64,000 nucleotides of DNA from Nematostella vectensis (taxonomy: Eukaryota; Cnidaria; Anthozoa; Actiniaria; Edwardsiidae): the NCBI RefSeq assembly GCF_932526225.1, contig NC_064043.1, forward strand, positions 2,129,501 to 2,193,500. Reading direction: 5' to 3'. Position 1 is the first letter of the stretch. Each line of letters begins with the position of its first letter. Under the pieces are notes generated by a model. That model was given only the letters and a program-made list of their open reading frames with translations, searched no databases and was not told the origin of the DNA. Both the position numbers and the translations under genes were made by a program. Of the stretch, positions 36,201 through 48,200 are shown piece by piece.

Positions 36201-39200
36201 ACTTGGTGTGTTACAGTACACGGTGTGCTACAGTACTTGGTGTGTTACAGTACTTGGTGTGTTACAGTACTGGTGTGCTACAGTACTTGGTGTGTTACAG
36301 TAGACGGTGTGCTACAGCACTTGGTGTGTTACAGTACTTGGTGTGTTACAGTACTTGGTGTGTTACAGTACTTGGTGTGTTACAGTACTTGGTGTGCTAC
36401 AGTACACGGTGTGTTACAGTACTTGGTGTGTCACAGTACTTGGTGTGCTACAGTACTTGGTGTGTTACAGTACTTGGTGTGCTACAGTACTTGGTGTGCT
36501 ACAGTACTTGGTGTGCTACAGTACTTGGTGTGCTACAGTACACGGTGTGCTACAGTACTTGGTGTGTTACAGTACACGGTGTGCTACACTGTACTTGTGT
36601 GTTACAGTAGACGGTGTGCTACAGCACTTGGTGTGTTACAGTACACGGTGTGCTACAGTACTTGGTGTGTTACAGTACTTGGTGTGTTACAGTACTTGGT
36701 GTGTTACAGTACACGGTGTGCTACAGTACTTGGTGTGTTACAGTACTTGGTGTGTTACAGTACTGGTGTGCTACAGTACTTGGTGTGTTACAGTAGACGG
36801 TGTGCTACAGCACTTGGTGTGTTACAGTACTTGGTGTGTTACAGTACTTGGTGTGTTACAGTACTTGGTGTGTTACAGTACTTGGTGTGCTACAGTACAC
36901 GGTGTGTTACAGTACTTGGTGTGTCACAGTACTTGGTGTGCTACAGTACTTGGTGTGTTACAGTACTTGGTGTGTTACAGTACTTGGTGTGTTACAGTAC
37001 TTGGTGTGCTACAGTACACGGTGTGTTACAGTACTTGGGTGTCACAGTACTTGGTGTGCTACAGTACTTGGTGTGTTACAGTACTTGGTGTGCTACAGTA
37101 CTTGGTGTGCTACAGTACTTGGTGTGCTACAGTACTTGGTGTGCTACAGTACACGGTGTGTTACAGTACTTGGTGTGTTACAGTACTTGGTGTGTTACAG
37201 TACTTGGTGTGTTTCAGTACTTGGTGTGTTACAGTACTTGGTGTGTTACAGTACTTTGTGTGCTACAGTACTTGGTGTGTTACAGTATACGGTGTGTTAC
37301 AGTACACGGTGTGCTACAGTACTTGGTGTGTTACAGTATACGGTGTGCTACAGTACTTGGTGTGTTACAGTACTTGGTGTGCTACAGTACTTGGTGTGTT
37401 ACAGTACTTGGTGTGTTACAGTACTTGGTGTGCTGCAGTACTTGGTGTGTTACAGTTCTTGGTGTGTTACAGTACTTGGTGTGCTACAGTACTTGGTGTG
37501 TTACAGTACTTGGTGTGTCACAGTACTTGGTGTGTTACAGTACTTGGTGTGCTACAGTACTTGGTGTGTTACAGTACTTGGTGTGCTGCAGTTCTTGGTG
37601 TGTTACAGTACTTGGTGTGCTGCAGTACCTGGTGTGCTACAGTACTTGGTGTGTTATAGTACTTGGTGTGTTACAGTATACGGTGTGCTACAGTACTTGG
37701 TGTGTTACAGTACTTGGTGTGTTACAGTACTTGGTGTGCTACAGAACTTGGTGTGCTACAGTACTTGGTGTGTTACAGTACTTGGTGTGCTGCAGTACTT
37801 GGTGTGTTACAGTACTTGGTGTGCTGCAGTACCTGGTGTGCTACAGTACTTGGTGTGCTACAGTACTTGGTGTGTTACAGTATACGGTGTGCTACAGTAC
37901 TTGGTGTGTTACAGTACTTGGTGTGCTACAGTACTTGGTGTGCTACAGTTCTTGGTGTGCTGCAGTACTTGGTGTGTTACAGTACTTGGTGTGCTGCAGT
38001 ACTTGGTGTGCTACAGTACACGGTGTGCTACAGTACTTGGTGTGTTACAGTACTTGGTGTGTTACAGTACTGGTGTGTTACAGTACTTGGTGTGTTACAG
38101 TACTTGGTGTGTTACAGTACTTGGTGTGCTACAGTACACGGTGTGCTACAGTACACGGTGTGTTACAGTACTTGGTGTGTTACAGTACTTGGTGTGTTAC
38201 AGTACTTGGTGTGCTACAGTACACGGTGTGCTACAGTACACGGTGTGCTACAGTACTTGGTGTGTTACAGTACTTGGTGTGCTACAGTACTTGGTGTGCT
38301 ACAGTACTTGGTGTGATACAGTACTTGGTGTGCTACAGTACTTGGTGTGTTACAGTACTTGGTGTGTTACAGTACTTGGTGTGTTACAGTACTTGGTGTG
38401 TTACAGTACTTGGTGTGCTACAGTACTTGGTGTGCTACAGTACTTGGTGTGCTACAGTACACGGTGTGCTACAGTACTTGGTGTGTTACAGTACTTGGTG
38501 TGCTACAGTACTTGGTGTGCTACAGTACTTGGTGTGCTACAGTACTTGGTGTGTTACAGTACTTGGTGTGTTACAGTACTTGGTGTGTTACAGTACTTGG
38601 TGTGTTACAGTACTTGGTGTGTTACAGTACTTGGTGTGCTACAGTTCTTGGTGTGCTACAGTACTTGGTGTGATACAGTACTTGGTGTGTTACAGTACTT
38701 GGTGTGTTACAGTACTTGGTGTGTTACAGTACTTGGTGTGCTACAGTACTTGGTGTGTTACAGTAGACGGTGTGCTACAGCACTTGGTGTGCTACAGTAC
38801 TTGGTGTGCTACAGTACTTGGTGTGTTACAGTACTTGGTGTGTTACAGTACTTGGTGTGTTACAGTACTTGGTGTGCTACAGTACTTGGTGTGTTACAGT
38901 ACTTGGTGTGCTACAGTACTTGGTGTGTTACAGTAGACGGTGTGCTACAGCACTTGGTGTGCTACAGTACTTGGTGTGTTACAGTACTTGGTGTGTTACA
39001 GTACTTGGTGTGCTACAGTACTTGGTGTGTTACAGTACTTGGTGTGCTACAGTACTTGGTGTGTTACAGTACTTGGTGTGTTACAGTAGACGGTGTGCTA
39101 CAGCACTTGGTGTGCTACAGTACTTGGTGTGTTACAGTACTTGGTGTGTTACAGTACTTGGTGTGCTACAGTACTTGGTGTGCTGCAGTACTTGGTGTGC

Positions 39201-42200
39201 TACAGTACACGGTGTGTTACAGTACTTGGTGTGTTACAGCACTTGGTGTGCTACAGTACCTGGTGTGCTACAGTACTTGGTGTGCTACAGTACTTGGTGT
39301 GTTACAGTACTTGGTGTGTTACAGTACTTGGTGTGTTACAGTACTTGGTGTGTTACAGTACTTGGTGTGTTACAGTACTTGGTGTGTTACAGTACACGGT
39401 GTGCTACAGTACTTGGTGTGCTACAGCACTTGGTGTGCTACAGTACTTGGTGTGTTACAGTACTTGGTGTGTTACAGTACTTGGTGTGCTACAGTACTTG
39501 GTGTGTTACAGTACTTGGTGTGTTACAGTACTTGTGTGTTACAGTAGACGGTGTGTTACAGTACTTGGTGTGCTACAGTACTTGGTGTGTTACAGTACAC
39601 GGTGTGCTACAGTACTTGGTGTGCTACAGTACTTGGTGTGCTACAGTACTTGGTGTGCTACAGTACTTGGTGTGCTACAGTACTTGGTGTGCTACTTGGT
39701 GTGTTACAGTACTTGGTGTGCTACAGTACTTGGTGTGCTACTTGGTGTGTTACAGTAGACGGTGTGTTACAGTACTTGGTGTGTTTCAGTACTTGGTGTG
39801 CTACAGTACTTGGTGTGTTACAGTACTTGGTGTGCTACAGTACACAGTGTGTTACAGTACTTGGTGTGTCACAGTACTTGGTGTGCTACAGTACTTGGTG
39901 TGCTACAGTACTTGGTGTGCTACTTGGTGTGTTACAGTACACGGTGTGTTACAGTACACGGTGTGTTACAGTACACGGTGTGCTACAGTACTTGGTGTGT
40001 TACAGTACTTGGTGTGCTACAGTACTTGGTGTGCTATAGTACTTGGTGTGTTTCAGTACTTGGTGTGCTACAGTACTTGGTGTGTTACAGTAGACGGTGT
40101 GCTACAGCACTTGGTGTGCTACAGTACTTGGTGTGTTACAGTACTTGGTGTGTTACAGTACTTGGTGTGTTACAGTACTTGGTGTGCTACAGTACTTGGT
40201 GTGTTACAGTACTTGGTGTGCTACAGTACTTGGTGTGCTATAGTACTTGGTGTGTTTCAGTACTTGGTGTGCTACAGTACTTGGTGTGTTACAGTAGACG
40301 GTGTGCTACAGCACTTGGTGTGCTACAGTACTTGGTGTGTTACAGTACTTGGTGTGTTACAGTACTTGGTGTGTTACAGTACTTGGTGTGCTACAGTACT
40401 TGGTGTGCTACAGTACTTGGTGTGTTACAGTAGACGGTGTGCTACAGCACTTGGTGTGCTACAGTACTTGGTGTGTTACAGTACTTGGTGTGTTACAGTA
40501 GACGGTGTGCTACAGCACTTGGTGTGCTACAGTACTTGGTGTGTTACAGTACTTGGTGTGTTACAGTACTTGGTGTGTTACAGTACTTGGTGTGCTACAG
40601 TACTTGGTGTGCTACAGTACTTGGTGTGTTACAGTAGACGGTGTGCTACAGCACTTGGTGTGCTACAGTACTTGGTGTGTTACAGTACTTGGTGTGTTAC
40701 AGTACTTGGTGTGCTACAGTACTTGGTGTGTTACAGTACTTGGTGTGCTACAGTACTTGGTGTGCTGCAGTACTTGGTGTGCTGCAGTACCTGGTGTGCT
40801 ACAGTACTTGGTGTGCTACAGTACTTGGTGTGTTACAGTACTTGGTGTGTTACAGTACTTGGTGTGTTACAGTACTTGGTGTGTTACAGTACTTGGTGTG
40901 TTACAGTACTTGGTGTGTTACAGTACTTGGTGTGTTACAGTACTTGGTGTGTTACAGTACTTGGTGTGTTACAGTACTTGGTGTGCTACAGTACTTGGTG
41001 TGCTACAGTACACGGTGTGCTACAGTACTTGGTGTGTTACAGTACTTGTGTGTTACAGTAGACGGTGTGTTACAGTACTTGGTGTGTTACAGTACTTGGT
41101 GTGCTACAGTACTTGGTGTGTTACAGTACACGGTGTGCTACAGTACTTGGTGTGCTACAGTACTTGGTGTGCTACAGTACTTGGTGTGCTACAGTACTTG
41201 GTGTGTTACAGTACTTGGTGTGCTACAGTACACGGTGTGTTACAGTACTTGGTGTGTCACAGTACTTGGTGTGCTACAGTACTTGGTGTGCTACAGTACT
41301 TGGTGTGCTACTTGGTGTGTTACAGTACACGGTGTGTTACAGTACACGGTGTGTTACAGTACACGGTGTGCTACAGTACTTGGTGTGTTACAGTACTTGG
41401 TGTGCTACAGTACTTGGTGTGCTATAGTACTTGGTGTGTTTCAGTACTTGGTGTGCTACAGTACTTGGTGTGTTACAGTACTTGTTGTGTTACAGTACAC
41501 GGTGTGTCACAGTACTTGGTGTGTTACAGTACTTGGTGTGCTACAGTACTTGGTGTGTTACAGTACTTGGTGTGTTACAGTACTTGTGTGTTACAGTAGA
41601 CGGTGTGCTACAGCACTTGGTGTGTTACAGTACACGGTGTGCTACAGTACTTGGTGTGTTACAGTACTTGGTGTGTTACAGTACTTGGTGTGTTACAGTA
41701 CACGGTGTGCTACAGTACTTGGTGTGTTACAGTACTTGGTGTGTTACAGTACTGGTGTGCTACAGTACTTGGTGTGTTACAGTAGACGGTGTGCTACAGC
41801 ACTTGGTGTGTTACAGTACTTGGTGTGTTACAGTACTTGGTGTGTTACAGTACTTGGTGTGCTGCAGTACACGGTGTGCTACAGTACACGGTGTGCTACA
41901 GTACTTGGTGTGTTACAGTATACGGTGTGTTACAGTACACGGTGTGCTACAGTACTTGGTGTGTTACAGTATACGGTGTGCTACAGTACTTGGTGTGTTA
42001 CAGTACTTGGTGTGCTACAGTACTTGGTGTGCTACAGTACTTGGTGTGTTACAGTACTTGGTGTGCTGCAGTACTTGGTGTGTTACAGTACTTGGTGTGC
42101 TGCAGTACCTGGTGTGCTACAGTACTTGGTGTGTTATAGTACTTGGTGTGTTACAGTATACGGTGTGCTACAGTACTTGGTGTGTTACAGTACTTGGTGT

Positions 42201-45200
42201 GTTACAGTACTTGGTGTGCTACAGTACTTGGTGTGCTACAGTACTTGGTGTGTTACAGTACTTGGTGTGCTGCAGTACTTGGTGTGTTACAGTACTTGGT
42301 GTGCTGCAGTACCTGGTGTGCTACAGTACTTGGTGTGCTACAGTACTTGGTGTGTTACAGTATACGGTGTGCTACAGTACTTGGTGTGTTACAGTACTTG
42401 GTGTGCTACAGTACTTGGTGTGCTACAGTTCTTGGTGTGCTGCAGTACTTGGTGTGTTACAGTACTTGGTGTGCTGCAGTACTTGGTGTGCTACAGTACA
42501 CGGTGTGCTACAGTACTTGGTGTGTTACAGTACTTGGTGTGTTACAGTACTTGGTGTGCTACAGTACTTGGTGTGTTACAGTACTTGGTGTGTTACAGTA
42601 CTTGGTGTGTTACAGTACTTGGTGTGTTACAGTACTTGGTGTGCTACAGTACTTGGTGTGTTACAGTACTTGGTGTGTTACAGTACTTGGTGTGTTACAG
42701 TACTTGGTGTGTTACAGTACTTGGTGTGCTACAGTTCTTGGTGTGCTACAGTACTTGGTGTGATACAGTACTTGGTGTGCTACAGTACTTGGTGTGATAC
42801 AGTACTTGGTGTGTGTAATAAAAGGTGTTTACTTCAAACTTCGGTTGTTTTTTGTACAATAACGCTCTACAAAATCAAATCTACCGAGTGAAAAACTACA
42901 ACATAAGACAACGAGGAGCCCTATGCTCGGGGGGCCCATAAGATAAATAAGGGGCCACAGGGGGCCCAAAACAAATAATATTATAACATCTCCCTTCTCA
43001 ACAAAGTGTTAGGTTAAGTGTTCAATAAATGTTCTTAACAATGTTCAATAAGTCTTTGTGGTTTTTTGATAACCCTGCCAGATGCTGTGCTCATCGGTGT
43101 CGTCTCGTGTTGCCTCTCAGAAGACTTTGGTGGTGTAGGCGATGCTGTCACATCATTGCTTAACTGTGTGGGGTTGTTGGTACTTTCTGGTGGTAGTTGA
43201 GGAATGGCTGGTATAACAAAAGGACTTGTGCTCATCGATTGATCATTAGGTGTTGAAATGATTTGTCGTCGATTTCTCCTGAAGACACGCCCACGCTCAT
43301 CTCCTAATAAGTACGATCGGGGCAATACTTCTGCTTTCCTCCACTCAGCCTCCCGGTTTGGACGGATACGCACCTTATCTCCAACTTGTAAAGGAGGGAG
43401 ATCATGACTATGACTATCATAATACTTTTTTGAAACACTCTGACGATGTTTCAATGTCTTCACAACTTGATTTGGGTCAACAGGCTGAGGCAGTAGCAAA
43501 CGTCGATGAGTCGGTAGTTGGGTACGTGTTCTCCTACTCATTAGCAGCTGAGCTGGAGACACACCTAAGTCATCAAAGGGTGTATTCCTGTATTTGAGTA
43601 ATCCTTCAAAAGGATCTTTGTTGTCAGCAGCCGCTTTCTTTAAAATCCGTTTTGCGGTCTGAACTGCTTTCTCGGCAGCTCCATTTGATTGTGGATACTC
43701 TGGAGAGCTTGTGGTGTGACGGAAACCCCACTCATCTGCAAACTTTTTGAACTCATGTGAACTATTAAAAAGGTTTCTAGTGTTACTGTACTGGGAGCCA
43801 TTGTCGCTCAGAACTTCCACCGGGATCCCAAACCTTGCAAAAATCTTCTTTAAGTTATTGATAACACAATTAGCAGTGGTTTGGCGTAACAACTCAATCT
43901 CAAAGTACTTTGAATACAAATCGGTAACAAGCAAATAGGAATGTCCGGCATATTCAAAGATGTCAGTACTGATCACTTGCCAAGGCAATCCAGGAACCTC
44001 ACGTGGTAGTAGGGTCTCTCTTGGCTGTTGGTTTCGGAAGGCATTACATATGGAGCAGGAACTAATCTTGTCTTTGATCTGTGCAGTCATTGAGGGCCAG
44101 AAAACATATTCTCTTGCAAAACTGAGACTTTTGTTCTCACCCATGTGTGCGCCATGAATTTCTTCTAGCACCTCTGCCCTCAACGATCTCGGGACAATGA
44201 TTCTGTCTGCTTTGAATAACAAACCATCTTCTACGCTAAGTTCCTCTCTAAAACTCCAGTATTCTCTCGCTAGCTCATCAAGTTGATGTTTTTCTGCTGG
44301 CCAACCTTTAACGACATATTCCATGACCACTTGAGAGGTAACATCGCAGTTTGATGCTTCCTTGAATTTTTGCAAAGTGCTTGAATCTACACCAAGACTG
44401 TCAATTAAGTTGATTCCAATCATCTCTTCTGGTTCACTAACTGGTTTAGTGTCACTAACTGGGGCTCTGCTTAAGCAATCTGAGATGAATTGTTTCTTTC
44501 CTGGCACATAACGAACATCAAGGTCATACTTTGTCAGCTTTAACAACATCCTCTGCAATCTCGGTGGTGCTTCATTCAAGGGCTTTTTGAAGATGGCTTC
44601 TAGTGGTTTGTGGTCGGTTTCAACTACAACACGACGTCCATAAACATAAGTATGGAACTTTTCAGTTCCCCAGACAATTGCCAGAAGCTCTCGCTCGATG
44701 TTGGCATACCTTGTCTCAGCAGGTGATAGTGTTTTTGAGCCAAATGCTACAGGTCTTTCGTCCTGCAGAATCACAGCACCTAATCCCGTGCCACTTGCAT
44801 CAACATTAAGCACTGTCTCTTTGGTGTTGTCAAAATAGGCTAAAACTGGCGCTGAGGTAATGACTGCTTTGAGCTTGTCAAATGCATGCTGTTGAGGTGT
44901 CTCCCATACGAATGCGGTATCATTCCTTGTTAGCTGCGAGATAGGGCCCTGGAGATCAGCTTTATGTTCAATAAATTTATCCAGATAGTTTACAGTTCCT
45001 AGGAAACGTAGTATGCCATCTTTATCGGTCGGGGCAGGCATCTCGTTGATAGCTCTTACCTTTTCAGGATCAGGCTTTAAACCGTCTGCAGTAAATAGGT
45101 GTCCAACGTAGCTGACTTCAGGAACTCGAAGTTTGGCTTTACGTGGATTGAACTTTAGACCTATCTCACGGCTCCTCTTCAATACTGCAATCATCTTGTC

Positions 45201-48200
45201 ATCTAGCTCACATTGATTTCCACCATGTATCAAAAAGTCGTCAACGATTATTTCTACTGGTACTCCTGCGAAGAGTCGGTCCATCTCTCGTTGGTAAATC
45301 TCGGGCGCGGAACTTATGCCAAATGGGAGCCGCAGGAATCTGTATCGACCCCAGGGGGTATTGAAAGTCAGGAGCTTCGAGCTTTCTTCGTCTACTGGTA
45401 GTTGCCAAAAACCGCTGCATGCATCCAACGTTGAGAATATTTCAGCACCGGTGAGTTTGTTGGCAACCTGTTCCACTGTGGCCATCGGATAATGGGGTCT
45501 CTTGAGGGCTCTATTGAGGTCACGTGGGTCTATACATATTCTGATGTTGTCTTTGGTTGGTGGGCTTTTCTTTTCTTTGCCTTTTCGTTTATCGATTACT
45601 AACATCGAAGAGACCCAAGGGGTATGTTCTTCTTCTTTAACAATGATCCCATCTTCTTCCATCTCTCTCAGCTTCTGTTGAGTTGGGTCTAACATGGATA
45701 CTGGGATCTTTCTGGGTGCGTGTATAACTGGAGTTACTGCAGAGTCTACCTCTAGGTGTACTTTGTTGGGTAACATTCCTGGTTTGTTACTGAAGCAATC
45801 AAGGTAATCTTTCAGAACAGGGTCACTTGTGAGGGTTGTGGTACTTTTGCTTTGTTCTCTGGACAAGTCGATGTTTGATGTTTGTGCTGATGGTGAATCT
45901 AGCAATGTGAGATCCATGAACTGTAGGACTTCAAGATCAAGGCAAGCCTCACAACTTAGTAGTGGGGTGAACTCTCCATCAACTACAAGATATAACAGAT
46001 CTATCTTTCGATCTTTGTACTGTGTTGGAAGGCGGACACATCCTTTAGGGTAGATGGGCTTAGTCGCAAGCCAGCCCTTCAAAGGCTGGTGTAAACGTTT
46101 CAACGGCTTGTTGGTGATGCTCTTGTACAAGTTGTAGGGGATGACAGTAGCCTCCGCACCCGTGTCTGCTTTCAGTTTGACCTCTTTTCCTGCTATCATG
46201 ACTTTTATCAGGCTCTTTTTGGGTTGCTGGTTCTGTAACACGCTTCCGACTTCAATGGATCCAAAGTATGTGTGGGTTTCGTTGCTGTCACTTGAGTCAT
46301 ACTCCTGTTCCACCACATGCACTTCTGGATCTTTTTTCTGTTTGTTTTTACACATCTTTGCAAAATGGCCTGTTTTGCTACAAATCTTGCAATTCCTTTT
46401 AAAAGCTGGGCATCGTGTTGGGTGTGCAAATGAATGGCGATATCCACAGAACTTACAAGACGGCTGTTCTTTCTTAACTTGGACTGGTTGCACAGACACT
46501 GTTTTACTTGGGACTACTGTCTGTGGAACAAACTTATACTTCTGCAGCTCAGTCGCCTCATAAGTTCTGCAGTAATCATGCGCGGTTTGTAGGGTAAGGT
46601 CTGGCTTTTTCAACAACTCCCCTCGCAATTCATCGCTGGTTACTCCCCCCACAATACGGTCTCGTATCAATGAATCTCTAAGTGCTCCAAAGTCACAGTT
46701 TAATGAAAGCCGTTTTAGCTCACTAACAAAGTTGTCAATTCGTTCACCCTCCTTTTGGTTTCTAAGATTGAAGAGCAGTCGCTCATAAATGACATTCTTA
46801 GCTCCTCGACAAAGTTCATGGAACTTTCGGCACACATCACCATAAGATTCATTACTCTCGCCTGCAGTATACACAAAGTGGCTATACTCTTCAATTGCAC
46901 TCGGTCCAGCACAGTTAAGTAACAAATTAACTTTTAACTTATCTCCCTTGTCGTCCTTTCCTTTTGCAACCAAGTAAATTTCGAACTGCATTAGGAACTT
47001 TCTCCAATTTTCTGATGCATTCGCATCCAACACCAAAGGTCCCGGAGCTCGATGATACATTTCCCCACTTTCGGCCATCGTTTCCTTGTTTTGTCGACTT
47101 TTCTTTAACAATTAATATTCTCCAGTGGTTAACCACTTCTGACACCATGTAATAAAAGGTGTTTACTTCAAACTTCGGTTGTTTTTTGTACAATAACGCT
47201 CTACAAAATCAAATCTACCGAGTGAAAAACTACAACATAAGACAACGAGGAGCCCTATGCTCGGGGGGCCCATAAGATAAATAAGGGGCCACAGGGGGCC
47301 CAAAACAAATAATATTATAACAGTGTGCTACAGTACTTGGTGTGTTACAGTACTTGGTGTGCTACAGTACTTGGTGTGCTACAGTACTTGGTGTGCTACA
47401 GTACTTGGTGTGCTACAGTACTTGGTGTGCTACAGTACTTGGTGTGTTACAGTACTTGGTGTGTTACAGTACTTGGTGTGTTACAGTACTTGGTGTGTTA
47501 CAGTACTTGGTGTGTTACAGTACTTGGTGTGCTACAGTACTTGGTGTGTTACAGTACTTGGTGTGTTACAGTACTTGGTGTGTTACAGTACTTGGTGTGC
47601 TACAGTACTTGGTGTGTTACAGTACTTGGTGTGCTACAGTACTTGGTGTGTTACAGTACTTGGTGTGTTACAGTACTTGGTGTGTTACAGTACTTGGTGT
47701 GCTACAGTACTTGGTGTGTTACAGTACTTGGTGTGTTACAGTACTTGGTGTGCTACAGTACTTGGTGTGTTACAGTACTTGGTGTGCTACAGTACTTGGT
47801 GTGTTACAGTACTTGGTGTGTTACAGTACTGGTGTGATAGTGAGGATGGCGCGTAGTAGTTAAGGAGCGTAAAAGAAAATACGTACGTGTCGTTATTCAT
47901 TATTATATTTTTTGTGATGCAGAGGACTGTCTGTAAATAACCTGTCAGTGTCCGGCCCTTGTTTTCGTTCCCTTTCAAGTATATACCGAAAAGCGAAAGA
48001 GGTTTAACTTTCTTATCCAACTTTACAAAAATCGTGTATTTAATTTCATAGTTCTCGGCTCGCGCGATTGATGCTGTTTGTTTTCTCGTCTTAAAACAGG
48101 GAAATTTCTGGGTAATGGCTGCGAATTTGACATTTACCTCTCTGTCCGTGTTCCATCTCGCGTATTTGGGAATCATGTTTGGTGGAGATGTGTCAACACA

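Larger units (their letters stand above)
42814..47322 (-). mobile_element. Complete Ty3/Gypsy LTR retrotransposon
   Basis: The element is 4,509 bp. Its 175-bp LTRs (42814-42988 and 47148-47322) are identical by eye. GTGTG target duplications lie at 42809-42813 and 47323-47327. On the minus strand the LTR runs TGTTATAATA...TTATTACA. The primer-binding site TGGTGTCAGAAGTGG (47147-47133) directly follows the 5' LTR. A purine tract GAGAAGGGAGA (42999-42989) precedes the 3' LTR. It is inserted in the 17-bp satellite within PORCN intron 9, opposite to the gene. Identical LTRs and an intact ORF indicate a recent insertion. Confidence 0.97.

Noticed and set aside
33992-42891. Very long forward open frames (up to about 1,080 codons) of CYSTWCVTVLGVLQYLV repeats
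   Set aside because: The 17-bp unit has no stop in any forward frame, so all three frames are open by arithmetic. The region is an intron of PORCN with matching splice sites.
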